Below, piece by piece: positions 15,570 to 26,176 of a stretch of 33,757 bases of DNA; position 1 is the first letter of the stretch; each line of letters starts with the position of its first letter. A program made the position numbers and the translations under genes. The notes beneath the pieces are model-generated. The model saw only the letters and a program-made list of their open reading frames with translations. It was not told the DNA's origin and ran no database searches. This stretch comes from Rhodospirillaceae bacterium (GTDB lineage Bacteria; Pseudomonadota; Alphaproteobacteria; DSM-16000; Inquilinaceae), in assembly GCA_020638595.1 (NCBI GenBank), contig JACKIG010000036.1, positions 1 to 33,757 on the forward strand, read 5' to 3'.

Positions 15570-16150
15570 CGCCGCTGGTGATGATGCGCCATGGCCCGAC
15601 CGAATGGGCCGCCGGGAAATGGCTGCAAGGCCGCGCGGATGTGCCCTTGAGCCCGTCGGGGCGCGAAGTGGTGCGCCGCTGGCGGCTGCCGCCCGTCGTG
15701 CAGGGCAGTCTGTGGCTGTCCAGCCCGCTTGGCCGCGCGGTGGAGACGGCCCGGCTGCTGGGCCATGAGCCCCGGCTGGAGCCGCGGCTGATCGAGGCCG
15801 ACTGGGGCGAATGGCAGGGCCACACATTGACCGAACTGCGCGAGGCGATGCCCAAGGTCTTGCAGGAGGCGGAGGCCGGCGGCCTCGATTTCCGGCCGCC
15901 GGGCGGGGAATCGCCGCGCGACGTGCAGGCACGGGTCCTGTCCCTGCTGGCGGAGCTGGGGGCCGGCAACCGGCCGGCCGTCGCGGTCTGCCACAAAGGG
16001 GTCATCCGCGCCGTCTATGCCCTCGCGGTGGGATGGGACATGAAGGACAAGCCGCCCGATCGCCTGCGCGACGATGCCTGCCACCGGTTCTGGCTGGCCG
16101 CCGACGGCACGCCGAGCGTCGACCGGCTGAATCTGCCGCTGGTGCCGTGA
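15566..16150 (+). CDS. histidine phosphatase (phosphoglycerate mutase-like) family protein
   Basis: A 194-residue member of the histidine phosphatase superfamily. The catalytic motif is R8-H9-G10-P-T-E-W near the start, with the phospho-accepting His9. The second catalytic His143 sits in CHKGV. The family acidic segment reads EADWGEWQG. These enzymes remove phosphate from sugars, phospholipid-like or other small substrates, or act on proteins. Set between glycosyltransferases and coupled on both sides (ATGA before, GTGA after), it may act on a sugar-phosphate or lipid-linked intermediate; that is inference. Length is typical. Confidence 0.88.
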   Translation: MTPLVMMRHGPTEWAAGKWLQGRADVPLSPSGREVVRRWRLPPVVQGSLWLSSPLGRAVETARLLGHEPRLEPRLIEADWGEWQGHTLTELREAMPKVLQEAEAGGLDFRPPGGESPRDVQARVLSLLAELGAGNRPAVAVCHKGVIRAVYALAVGWDMKDKPPDRLRDDACHRFWLAADGTPSVDRLNLPLVP

Positions 16151-17373
16151 CGGGCGTCTTCTTCCATGTGCAGCACCTGCTGGGGATCGGCCATGTCCGC
16201 CGGGCCGCGCTGATCGTGCGCGCCCTGGCCGATGCCGGCGCGCGGGTGACGGTCGCCTTCGGCGGCTTCGGCGACACGGCGGCGGAATTCGCAGGCGCCA
16301 CCGTCGTGCGGCTTCCGCCGGCCCGGGCGGCCGACAGCCGGTTCAGTGCCCTGGCCGGCGAGAGCGGCACCCCGGTGGACGACGCCTGGAAGGCGGCGCG
16401 GCGGGATGCGCTGCTGGCGGCCGCGTCCGCCGGGCGCTGGGACGCGCTCGTGACAGAGACCTTCCCCTTCGGCCGCAACCAGCTGCGGTTCGAGCTGGAG
16501 CCGCTGCTGGACTGGGCGTACGGGCTGCCGGTGCGGCCGCGCATCTTCGCATCGGTGCGCGACATCCTGGTGGCGAAGCCCGACGCGGGCCGGCGCCAGC
16601 GGATGGTGGCGACGGCGGCCCGCTGGTACGACGCCGTTCTCGTGCATGGCGATCCCGCGCTGGTGCCCCTGACGGCCACGCTGCCGGAAGCCGCCGCATT
16701 GGGCGACCGGGTGCGCTACACCGGCTATGTGGCGCCGCCGGACGATGCACCCCTGCCGCCGGGCGACGATGGCCGGGGCGAGATCGTGGTGTCCGTCGGC
16801 GGCGGTGCCGCGGGTGCGCCGCTTCTGTGCGCCGCCGTCGAGGCCGCGCAGGCGGTGCCGGCGCATCCCTGGCGCATCCTCGTCGGGCCGGATACGCCGG
16901 GCGATGCCGTGCGGCGTGTCGCCGCTGCCGCCCGGCCCGGCTGCGTGGTGGAACCGGCGCGCGCGGATTTCCCAGGCCTGCTGCGCCGGTGCGCCCTGTC
17001 GGTCAGCCAGGCGGGCTACAACACGATGATGGATGTGCTTGCGGCGGGATGCCGCGCCGTGGTCGTGCCGTTTTCGGCCGGGGCCGAGACGGAGCAGCCG
17101 TTGCGCGCGCGGTTGTTTGCCGAGCGCGGGTTGGCGGTCGTCCTGGACGAAGCGGCGCTGTCGCCGGCCGCGCTGGCCGCCGCAGTGACCCGGGCGCTGG
17201 CCGCCCCCGGGCCGGCGCCCTTGCAGGTCCGGCGCGACGGTGCGGCGGCGTCCGCCCGGATCATCCTGGGTCGGAACGGCGGCCCGCCCCCTGGGGGCGC
17301 CATGTTCGACGGTTCCCCTGACGGGCCGGGCTCGTATAATGCGCGTCCCCTTCCACCGGGCGACCATCCATGA
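16147..17373 (+). CDS. MurG-like GT-B glycosyltransferase (second), with long low-complexity tail
   Basis: A 408-residue relative of the operon's first gene. It opens VFFHVQHLLGIGHVRRAALIV and has the donor-domain motif SVSQAGYNTMMDVLAAGCRAVVVP. The GTG at 16147 overlaps the previous TGA by 4 bases; the longer upstream frame is a shadow of the phosphatase gene. The last 40 or so residues, from about RIILGRNGG, are Gly/Pro/Asp-rich and unlike the family end. The DNA there contains a perfect GC hairpin and a TATAAT box, so the tail may be translated former intergenic sequence. The stop overlaps the next ATG (ATGA). Fold assignment is good; substrates are unknown. Confidence 0.83.
   Translation: MTGVFFHVQHLLGIGHVRRAALIVRALADAGARVTVAFGGFGDTAAEFAGATVVRLPPARAADSRFSALAGESGTPVDDAWKAARRDALLAAASAGRWDALVTETFPFGRNQLRFELEPLLDWAYGLPVRPRIFASVRDILVAKPDAGRRQRMVATAARWYDAVLVHGDPALVPLTATLPEAAALGDRVRYTGYVAPPDDAPLPPGDDGRGEIVVSVGGGAAGAPLLCAAVEAAQAVPAHPWRILVGPDTPGDAVRRVAAAARPGCVVEPARADFPGLLRRCALSVSQAGYNTMMDVLAAGCRAVVVPFSAGAETEQPLRARLFAERGLAVVLDEAALSPAALAAAVTRALAAPGPAPLQVRRDGAAASARIILGRNGGPPPGGAMFDGSPDGPGSYNARPLPPGDHP
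17285..17299 (+). terminator. GC hairpin inside the 3' end of the second MurG-like gene
   Basis: CGCCCCC-T-GGGGGCG is a perfect 15-base palindrome about 75 bases before the stop. With a single central base the real loop must be larger, leaving a stem of five or so pairs. No T run follows. It could attenuate read-through into the downstream genes. Confidence 0.3.
17313..17340 (+). promoter_or_regulatory. candidate internal promoter before the deacetylase gene
   Basis: A perfect -10 box TATAAT (17335-17340), rare in such GC-rich coding DNA, sits 29 bases before the ATG at 17370. A poor -35, TTCCCC (17313-17318), is 16 bases upstream. It could let the deacetylase, membrane protein and ABC importer genes be transcribed apart from the glycosyltransferases. 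Confidence 0.4.
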
Positions 17374-18161
17374 GCCTGACTGCACCATTCCCGGAAACCG
17401 GCGACGCATGGGTGGCCCTGAAGGCGCAGCTGGACGCTCTCGCGGCTGCCGGCCGGTCGGTGGCGTTCTGGTGGCGCGACGACGACGCGACGGAGCCGTC
17501 GCCGGCGCTCGACCGCCTGCTGGGCCTGGCCGACCGCCATCGGCTGCCGCTCGCCCTTGCGGTCATCCCGGCCGGCGCCGGACCCGCCCTGGCCGATCGC
17601 GTGCGTGCCTGCGGGACGGCCTGGGTTCTGCAGCACGGCTGGTCGCACGCCAACCATGCCGCGGACGAGGCGAAGTCGATCGAGCTGGGGGGCAACCGCC
17701 CCGCGCAGGACGTGACGGCCGAGCTGGCCATGGGGCGCGAACGGCTGGAGAGCCTGTTCGCCGAGCGCTTCGTGCCCGTGCTGGTGCCGCCGTGGAACCG
17801 CATCGATCCGGACCTGCTGCCGGTGGTGGCGGCCATGGGCTATCCGGTGGTCAGTGTCGACGGCGAGGGGGACGGCCAAGCCGTGCCCCGGAAGGTCAAC
17901 GTCCATCTCGACCCCATCGACTGGAACAACGGGCGGCGCTTCGCGGGCGAGGACACGCTGATCCGGGCATGCGGCCGCGCGCTGCATCGCCGGCGCGAAG
18001 GCCCCGGCGACCGGGAGGAGCCGGTCGGGATCATGACCCATCACTGGGTCCATGACGACGCGCTGTGGGTGGTCCTCGACCGGCTGCTTGGCACGCTTGC
18101 CGGCCATGCGGCCGTCCGCTGGCCCGGTCCGCACGAGCTGTTCGGGATCGGCGGGCGATGA
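17370..18161 (+). CDS. polysaccharide-deacetylase-like protein
   Basis: A 263-residue protein of the NodB/carbohydrate esterase 4-like fold. The metal/catalytic motif WWRDDDA (Asp37-39) near the start matches the family's first conserved acidic motif. H89-G-W-S-H93-A-N-H supplies the zinc-binding histidines. PPWNRID and MTHHWVHDD correspond to later conserved motifs. Such enzymes remove N- or O-acetyl groups from glycans; some relatives act on other substrates. It has no signal peptide, so it would act in the cytoplasm, perhaps on a lipid-linked or nucleotide-linked sugar. It is coupled by ATGA overlaps on both sides, with a possible promoter of its own. The fold is well supported; the substrate is inferred. 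Confidence 0.82.
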   Translation: MSLTAPFPETGDAWVALKAQLDALAAAGRSVAFWWRDDDATEPSPALDRLLGLADRHRLPLALAVIPAGAGPALADRVRACGTAWVLQHGWSHANHAADEAKSIELGGNRPAQDVTAELAMGRERLESLFAERFVPVLVPPWNRIDPDLLPVVAAMGYPVVSVDGEGDGQAVPRKVNVHLDPIDWNNGRRFAGEDTLIRACGRALHRRREGPGDREEPVGIMTHHWVHDDALWVVLDRLLGTLAGHAAVRWPGPHELFGIGGR

Positions 18162-18738
18162 CGACGCAGCACCATTACCCGCGGTCCGCCCTGGTCGGCG
18201 ACTATGTGCGCGGCGGGGCCGGGCTGGCGCTGATGGTGCTGCCCCTGGTGCTGCTGGACCTCGACACCATCGTCGCCGCCGTGTTTGCCGTATTGGCGCT
18301 GGTGTTCGCGGTGCACCTGCTGCGCACGGTGCAGCGCCAGGTCATGGTCGTGGAAACCGGCGGCGAGGGGATCGTCGTCCGCGGGCCGCTGGGGTCGGCC
18401 ATCCGCTGGGACCAGATCGCCGGCCTGCGCCTGAAATACTATTCCACCCGCCGCGACCGGCAGCAGGGCTGGATGAACCTGACGCTGCGCGGCGGCGGCC
18501 GCAAGCTGTCGCTGGAATCGTCGTTGACCGGCTTCGACGGCATCGCCGAGCGGGCTGCGGCCAACGCCCGCGCCAACGGCGTCGCCCTGGACCTGACGAC
18601 GCTGGACAACCTGGGCGCGCTGGGGATCGACCCGGCGGAGGAGCCGGCGACCGACACGGCCGACGCGGCCGATACGGGGAACGACGACTGGATCGCCGTG
18701 GCCAAGGCCGCCCGCGACCGGGCAAGGGACGGTCTTGC

Positions 18739-18742
<4 letters not shown>
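18158..18742 (+). CDS. membrane protein with PH-like cytoplasmic domain, unknown function
   Basis: A 194-residue protein. Two closely spaced hydrophobic helices (about residues 20-58, GLALMVLPLVLLDLD then AAVFAVLALVFAVHLL) are followed by a beta-rich segment (VMVVETGGEGIVVRGPLGSAIRWDQIAGLRL) of the kind seen in bacterial PH-like domains. An acidic, Ala/Asp/Thr-rich tail ends in a short basic helix. It overlaps the deacetylase stop and the ATPase start by ATGA. I do not recognise a specific family. By position it could be an accessory of either the glycan genes or the importer. Confidence 0.65.
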
Positions 18743-20624
<1,882 letters not shown>

Positions 20625-20628
<4 letters not shown>

Positions 20629-22559
20629 CTGGTGTTTCGCCTTTGGTGGCTTTGCGCCCTGCATGCCGCTGGCTTGCGGCCGGGCTGTTGGTACTGTCGG
20701 CCCTGATCGCCGCCGAAGCGGGGGCGGTCGACCTGCAAGAAACCCCGATGCTGGCCGATGCCGTGGCCGCAGGCACCCTGCCGCCGGTGGCCGAGCGCCT
20801 GCCGGCGGACCCGGTGGTCGTCGACATGGCGGCCACGGGACGGGAGCAGGGCCGGTCCGGCGGCCAGATCAGCTGGATCGCCGGGCGGGCGCGCGACATC
20901 CGCATCATGAACGTCTACGGCTATGCCCGCCTGGTGGGCTATGCCCCGGACCTGACCTTCCAGGCCGATATCCTGGAGAGCTTCGAGGTGGAAGAGGGGC
21001 GGATCTTCACCTTCCACCTGCGCCCCGGCCACCGCTGGTCGGATGGCGAGCCATTCACGACGGAGGATTTCCGCTATCAGTGGTTCGACGTCGAACTGAA
21101 CCCGGAGCTGAAGCCCTTCGGGCCGGACACCCGGCTGCTGGTGAACGGCGAGCAGCCTGAGGTCGAGATCCTGGACGACGTCACCGTCCGCTATACCTGG
21201 TCGGAACCGAACCCGGACCTTCTGCCGGCGCTGGCCGCCGCCCGGCCGTTGTACCTCTACGCCCCGGCCCACTACATGCGCCAGTTCCACGGCGACTATG
21301 CCGATCCCGACGCGCTGGCCGCGATCGTGGCCGAAAGCGGGGCGCGCGACTGGGCCGCCGTCCATACGCTGCGCGGCGATCTCTACGATGCCGACAATCC
21401 CGACCTGCCGGTGTTGCAGCCCTGGCGCAACACGACGACCCCGCCGTCCGAGCGCTTCGTGTTCGAGCGCAATCCCTATTACCATCGCGTCGATTCCACC
21501 GGCCTTCAGCTTCCGTATCTCGACCGCGTCATCGTCAACATCTCCGACAGCGGCCTGATCGCCGCCAAGGTCGGATCCGGGGAGGCGGACCTCCAGGCGC
21601 GCCATCTTCGCTTCGATACCTATACGTTCCTGAAGGAAGGCGAGGCGCGCAACAACTACACCGTGCATCTGTGGCCGACGGCGCTGGGGGCGGACCTGGC
21701 GCTCTACCCGAACATGAATGCCGAAGACCCGGTGATGCGCGAGCTCAACCGGGACGTCCGCTTCCGCCGGGCATTGTCGCTGGCCATCGACCGGGACGAG
21801 ATCAACCAGGTCATCTATTACGGCCTTGCCACGCCGTCGCAGAACACGGCGCTGCCGCAGTCGCCCCTCTACGATCCGGCGCGGGCGGAGGCCTGGGCGG
21901 AATTCGACCTGGACCAGGCCAATGCCCTGCTGGACGAGATCGGCCTGACCGAACGCGACGGCCGCGGCATCCGGCTGCGCCCCGACGGCCAGCCGCTGGA
22001 GATCATCGTCGAGACGGCGGGCGAGCGGACGGAAGAGGCGGACATGCTGGAGCTGATCGCCGATACCTGGCGGCAGATCGGCGTTGCGCTCTACACCAAC
22101 ACCTCCCAGCGCGACGTCTTCCGCACCCGCGTGTTTGCGGGCGAGGTGGCGATGTCGGCCTGGTTCGGCTTCGACAATGCGCTGTTCACCGCCGACACCG
22201 TGCCGGCGGAGCTGGCACCCGTGGACCAGAGCTGGCTGCAGTACCCGAAATGGGGGCAGTTCGTGCAGACCGGCGGCGAGGCGGGGGAGGCCGTGGACAT
22301 GCCGTTTGGCGAGTCGCTGATGGATCTCTATGACGAATGGCGGGTCACGGTCGACCGCGACCACCGTGCGGAGATCCTGGAGGAGATGCTGGACATCCAT
22401 GCCGATCAGGTGACGTCCATCGGCATCGTCCAGGGCGTTCTGCAACCGGTGGTGGTGCGCAACACGCTGCACAATGTTCCCGAGCTCGGCATCTATTCGT
22501 GGGACCCGGGTGGCCATTTCGGCATCTACCGGCCGGATACGTTCTGGATCGAGCCATAG
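20625..22559 (+). CDS. family 5 extracellular substrate-binding protein of the importer
   Basis: A 644-residue periplasmic binding protein of the peptide/nickel (SBP_bac_5) family. It has an N-terminal signal peptide (hydrophobic core LAAGLLVLSALIAAEAGA, mature start near VDLQETP). Family landmarks include FTFHLRPGHRWSDGEPFTTEDF, the FERNPYYHRVDSTG segment and FRRALSLAIDRDEINQVIYYG. At 644 residues it is longer than typical DppA/OppA (about 540), as in the large class used for bigger peptides or oligosaccharides. It is placed after the ATPase and before the permeases. It would deliver the ligand to the importer in the periplasm. The ligand cannot be deduced. Confidence 0.94.
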
Positions 22560-22595
22560 GCGAGGGCGAGGCGGTTCGATAGCCGGGACGGCAGC

Positions 22596-23594
22596 ATGCT
22601 GGGTTATATCGCGCGCCGGATCATCGTGATGATCCCGACGGTGCTGGCCATCAGCGCCATCAGCTTCATCATCATCCAGCTGCCGCCCGGCGACTACCTG
22701 ACCACCTATATCAACGAGCTGCAGAGCCGCGGCGAAAGCGTCGATCCGGGCCGGATCGAGTTCCTGCGCCAGGCCTATGGCCTCGACAAGTCGAATATCG
22801 AGCAATACTTCTTCTGGCTGGGCAACGCCCTGAGGGGTGATTTCGGCTATTCGTTCGAATACAACCTGCCGGTCACGGCGGTCGTTGGCGACCGCATGTT
22901 CCTTACCGTACTGGTGACATTCGCGACGACGATCTTCATCTGGATCGTGTCATTCCCGATCGGGATCTATTCGGCGACGCACCAGTACAGCATCGGCGAC
23001 TACAGCCTGACCTTCCTTGGCTTCATCGGGCTGGCAACACCCAATTTCCTGCTGGCGCTGGTCTTGCTGTACCTGGCGAACGTGTATTTCGGCACGTCGA
23101 TCGGCGGGCTCATGGACCCCAGCTACATCGATCAGCCGATGAGCTGGGGCAAGTTCCTGTCGGTGCTGGAGCATCTGTGGGTACCGGTCATCGTCATCGG
23201 CACTTCCGGCACGGCGGCCATGATCCGTCGCCTGCGGGCCAACCTGTTGGACGAGTTGCAGAAGCAATACTACGTGACGGCGCTGGCCAAGGGTCTGCCG
23301 CGCCGCCGGGCCCTGTTCAAATACCCGTTGCGCATGGCGCTGAACCCCTTCATCGCCGATATCGGCAGCCTGCTGCCGTCGCTGATTTCCGGCGCGACCA
23401 TCGTTTCGGTGGTGCTGAACCTGCCGACCACCGGGCCGCTGCTGCTGTCGGCCCTGCAAAGCCAGGACATGTACCTGGCCGGGTCCTTCGTCTTCTGGCT
23501 GGCGGGCCTGACGGTCGTCGGCGTGCTGCTGTCGGACCTGGCGCTGGCGGCGCTTGATCCGCGGATCCGCCTCGGCGGCGGGGCGATGCGATGA
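22596..23594 (+). CDS. DppB-like permease of the importer
   Basis: A 332-residue inner-membrane permease of the binding-protein-dependent type I importer class. It starts MLGYIARRIIVMIPTVLAIS, the usual DppB opening, and has about six helices. The cytoplasmic EAA loop is around YYVTALAKGLPRRRALFKYPLRMAL. It begins 36 bases after the binding-protein stop, the only sizeable gap within the importer part of the operon. It ends in an ATGA overlap with the partner permease. Function as half of the translocation pore is secure from family membership. Confidence 0.94.
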   Translation: MLGYIARRIIVMIPTVLAISAISFIIIQLPPGDYLTTYINELQSRGESVDPGRIEFLRQAYGLDKSNIEQYFFWLGNALRGDFGYSFEYNLPVTAVVGDRMFLTVLVTFATTIFIWIVSFPIGIYSATHQYSIGDYSLTFLGFIGLATPNFLLALVLLYLANVYFGTSIGGLMDPSYIDQPMSWGKFLSVLEHLWVPVIVIGTSGTAAMIRRLRANLLDELQKQYYVTALAKGLPRRRALFKYPLRMALNPFIADIGSLLPSLISGATIVSVVLNLPTTGPLLLSALQSQDMYLAGSFVFWLAGLTVVGVLLSDLALAALDPRIRLGGGAMR

Positions 23595-24772
23595 CCGGCG
23601 ACCGTCGCGGGCCGGAGGCGGGGCCAGGCATGCCCCACTATGTCAACTCCGCCGATTGGGACCCCTACCACAGCGAGGCGCTGACGGCGAAGCAGGAGGC
23701 CTACTTCCTGGCGCCGCAGTGGAAGCTGATGTGGTGGAAGCTGCGCCGCCACCGGCTGGCCGTCATCGCCGGCCTGGTCCTGGCGCTGATGTACGCATCG
23801 ACCCTGGTCAGCGAGGTTCTTGCCCCGTACGAGCAGCGTACGCGCAATACGCAGTTCATCTTTGCCCCGCCGCAGACGATGCACTTCTTCCACGACGGGG
23901 ATTTCGTGGGCCCGTTCGTCTACGGCTATGACGTGACCCTGAACCGGGAGCGCATGCAGTGGGAGTACGCGGAGAATACGGCCAAGGTCGACCGTATCCG
24001 CTTCTTCTGCCGGGGCGATCCGTACGAGTTCTGGGGCATGATCGAGGCGGATTTCCACCTGATCTGCCCGGCCGAGGGGGGGACGCTGTTCCTCCTGGGC
24101 ACCGACCGGCTGGGGCGCGACATCCTCAGCCGCATGATCTACGGCGCGCGCATCTCGCTGACCGTAGGCCTGGTGGGCATCATCGTCAGCTTCGCGCTGG
24201 GAATCGTGATCGGCGGGCTTGCCGGCTATTACGGCGGCTGGGTCGACAACCTGATCAACCGGATCATCGAGATCTTCCAGAGCTTCCCGCAATTGCCGCT
24301 GTGGATGGCCCTGTCGGCGGCACTGCCGGCGAACTGGAGCCCGCTGCTCATCTATTTCGGCATCACCATCATCCTGGGCCTGGTCGAATGGACGGGGCTG
24401 GCACGGGCCGTGCGGTCCAAGCTGCTGGCGTTGCGGGAAGAGGACTTCGCCACAGCCGCCTTCCTGATGGGGGCGTCGCCGCGCCGCGTCATCTTCCGCC
24501 ACCTGATGCCGAGCTTCATGAGCCATCTGATCGCGTCGGCGACCTTGAGCATCCCGGGGATGATCCTGGGGGAAACGGCGCTCAGTTTCCTCAATCTCGG
24601 CCTGCGGCCGCCGATCACCAGCTGGGGCGTGCTCTTGAACGAGGCGCAGGACATCAACGCCGTCGCGCTCTATCCGTGGCTGATCTTCCCGGTCGTCCCG
24701 GTCATTGTCGTCGTCCTGGCCTTCCAGTTCCTCGGCGACGGGCTGCGCGATGCCGCCGACCCCTACAAGTAG
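23591..24772 (+). CDS. DppC-like permease with extended first periplasmic loop
   Basis: A 393-residue permease, about 90 residues longer than standard DppC. After the first helix (about residues 60-78) comes a periplasmic insert of about 100 residues, rich in aromatic residues (FIFAPPQTMHFFHDGDF, FVYGYDVTLNRERM, FFCRGDPYEFWGMI), before the normal LLGTDRLGRDILSR segment. The pore domain follows, with its EAA loop near AAFLMGASPRRVIFRHLMP. Such inserts occur in a subset of these transporters that work with large binding proteins, and may contact the binding protein. The gene is coupled to the DppB-like gene by ATGA and closes the operon. Confidence 0.92.
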   Translation: MTGDRRGPEAGPGMPHYVNSADWDPYHSEALTAKQEAYFLAPQWKLMWWKLRRHRLAVIAGLVLALMYASTLVSEVLAPYEQRTRNTQFIFAPPQTMHFFHDGDFVGPFVYGYDVTLNRERMQWEYAENTAKVDRIRFFCRGDPYEFWGMIEADFHLICPAEGGTLFLLGTDRLGRDILSRMIYGARISLTVGLVGIIVSFALGIVIGGLAGYYGGWVDNLINRIIEIFQSFPQLPLWMALSAALPANWSPLLIYFGITIILGLVEWTGLARAVRSKLLALREEDFATAAFLMGASPRRVIFRHLMPSFMSHLIASATLSIPGMILGETALSFLNLGLRPPITSWGVLLNEAQDINAVALYPWLIFPVVPVIVVVLAFQFLGDGLRDAADPYK

Positions 24773-24823
24773 GGGCGGCCGGACGGCGGCCAGGTATCCC
24801 CTGCCCCGAGTCCGTGTCGAAAG

Positions 24824-24838
24824 GACTGCCGGGCAGTC
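24824..24838 (+). terminator. palindrome after the importer operon
   Basis: GACTGCC-G-GGCAGTC, 51 bases past the last permease stop. Allowing for a loop, the usable stem is about five base pairs with no T run, so it is at best a weak terminator. Confidence 0.35.
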
Positions 24839-24994
24839 GCGCCGCGCCCGTGGGCCTGGATACCGCATTTCCAGGTCGCGGGATTCATTTACGCATTTGA
24901 ATTGTGCCGGGCGGAGCTCTTCAAGTACCTGCATCGGTCCAGGCGAAAGACCTTCAACCTGAAGCAACGAACAGTATAGCTGGGTACGATCCAG

Positions 24995-25016
24995 ATCAAT
25001 TCGTGTTTCCATTGAT
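24995..25016 (+). promoter_or_regulatory. inverted repeat upstream of the LuxR-type regulator
   Basis: ATCAAT (24995-25000), 10 bases, ATTGAT (25011-25016), in A/T-rich DNA 76 bases before ATG 25093. It may be an operator, for example for autoregulation by the LuxR-type protein. Confidence 0.35.
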
Positions 25017-25092
25017 ATCGTTCGCTTTCTAACCAGACGGTCGATGGTGTAGGCTTCCTTCAAGGTCGGGATTGCCGCGGCCGGACGGACAG

Positions 25093-26160
25093 ATGCTCTG
25101 CGAAGCCCCCCCACAGCACGAACTGCTGGACATCATCGGCGCGATCTATGAAGCCACGGCCGATCCGGGCAAGTGGGGCGACGTGCTTGCGCGCTTGGCC
25201 CATGCCTTCGGCGGGACCTCGGCGCAGATCGTCCATGCCAGCGGCGGTGGCCGCCATGTCGACTTCGCCGCCTTGCACAATCCGGGGCCGACATCGCCGA
25301 CGGGGGCATCGGCCGGCGGCACCGGGGGCGATCCCGGCCTGTCGGGGCTGGCGGTCTATCGCAGGCTGATGGACCAGAAGAACCGGGACCAGGCCCTGCT
25401 GTCCTGTGTCACCGATGACGAGGACAAGTCGATCACCGGCCTCGGCATCCTGCGGGATGCCTTGGACGAGCCGTTTTCGCAGCCCCAATGGGCGGCGTTC
25501 GACGCGATCATTCCGCATGTGTGCCGTGCCGTCGCCATCCACCGGCGAATGGTGCGCCTGGCCGGCGAGCGCGACGGCCTGCGCGGCGCTGTCGACCGGC
25601 TGCCGCTGGGCATCGTCCTGATCGACGCGTCCGCCCAGGTGCTGTTCGCCAACGCCGCCGCGCGCGAGATGGCGGGCGACGGGCTGGTGTTCTCGGCGGG
25701 GCGCATGGCGGTGTCGGAACCCGCGGACGGGTCGCGGTTGCGCACCGCGCTGGCCGCGCTGACCCAGGGCGGCGTGGCCGAGGCCCGCGTCCTGACCGTC
25801 ACACGGCCGTCCGGGCATCGTGCATTGACGCTGCTGTTGAGCCCGGTCCCGGCGGAGGCGACGCCGTTCGGCCATGGCGTCGACGGTCCGGCGGCGGCGA
25901 TCTACATCAGCGACCCCGAGCGCGAATGCGCCGGCGCCATCGAGGTCCTGCGCAGCCTGTTCGCCCTGACGCCGGTGGAGGCGGAGGTGCTGGAGATGCT
26001 GGTGCGCGGGTTCGACCCGCCGGAAATCGCGCGCCGGCGGGGGACCTGCGTTTCGACGATCCGCCATCATCTGAAGAGCATCTTTCGCAAGACGGCGACC
26101 GCCCGTCAGGCCGACCTGGTCCGGCTGGTGACGACCGGGCCTGCGTGGCTGCGCCACTGA
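25093..26160 (+). CDS. LuxR-type transcriptional regulator
   Basis: A 355-residue regulator. The N-terminal 280 residues contain LLDIIGAIYEATADPGKWGDVLARLA, the opening of a group of alphaproteobacterial regulators. A PAS-like segment (LPLGIVLIDASAQVLFANAAAREM) follows around residues 170-200. The C-terminal LuxR helix-turn-helix starts near residue 292: LTPVEAEVLEMLVRGFDPPEIA, then VSTIRHHLKSIFRKTA. No autoinducer-binding domain or receiver domain is seen, so the signal is unknown. ATG 25093 is used; a TTG at 25072 is possible. It follows the importer operon and could control it or the convergent exporter genes. The target is not shown. Confidence 0.88.
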   Translation: MLCEAPPQHELLDIIGAIYEATADPGKWGDVLARLAHAFGGTSAQIVHASGGGRHVDFAALHNPGPTSPTGASAGGTGGDPGLSGLAVYRRLMDQKNRDQALLSCVTDDEDKSITGLGILRDALDEPFSQPQWAAFDAIIPHVCRAVAIHRRMVRLAGERDGLRGAVDRLPLGIVLIDASAQVLFANAAAREMAGDGLVFSAGRMAVSEPADGSRLRTALAALTQGGVAEARVLTVTRPSGHRALTLLLSPVPAEATPFGHGVDGPAAAIYISDPERECAGAIEVLRSLFALTPVEAEVLEMLVRGFDPPEIARRRGTCVSTIRHHLKSIFRKTATARQADLVRLVTTGPAWLRH

Positions 26161-26176
26161 GCGCCGGCGCGCGGCT

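Larger units (their letters stand above)
24773..25092. other. 320-base gene-free region: operon end and LuxR upstream region
   Basis: The first part is GC-rich; from about 24880 it becomes A/T-rich, as expected of a promoter region. It contains the palindromes at 24824-24838 and 24995-25016. A minus-strand frame starting at 25012 reads like protein for some 60 codons but runs on into the antisense of the permease gene, so it is not called. Confidence 0.4.

Noticed and set aside
24880..25012. Minus-strand frame starting METRIDLDRTQLYC
   Set aside because: It reads plausibly at first but has no stop before running far into the antisense of the permease gene; it is more likely chance in the LuxR upstream region.
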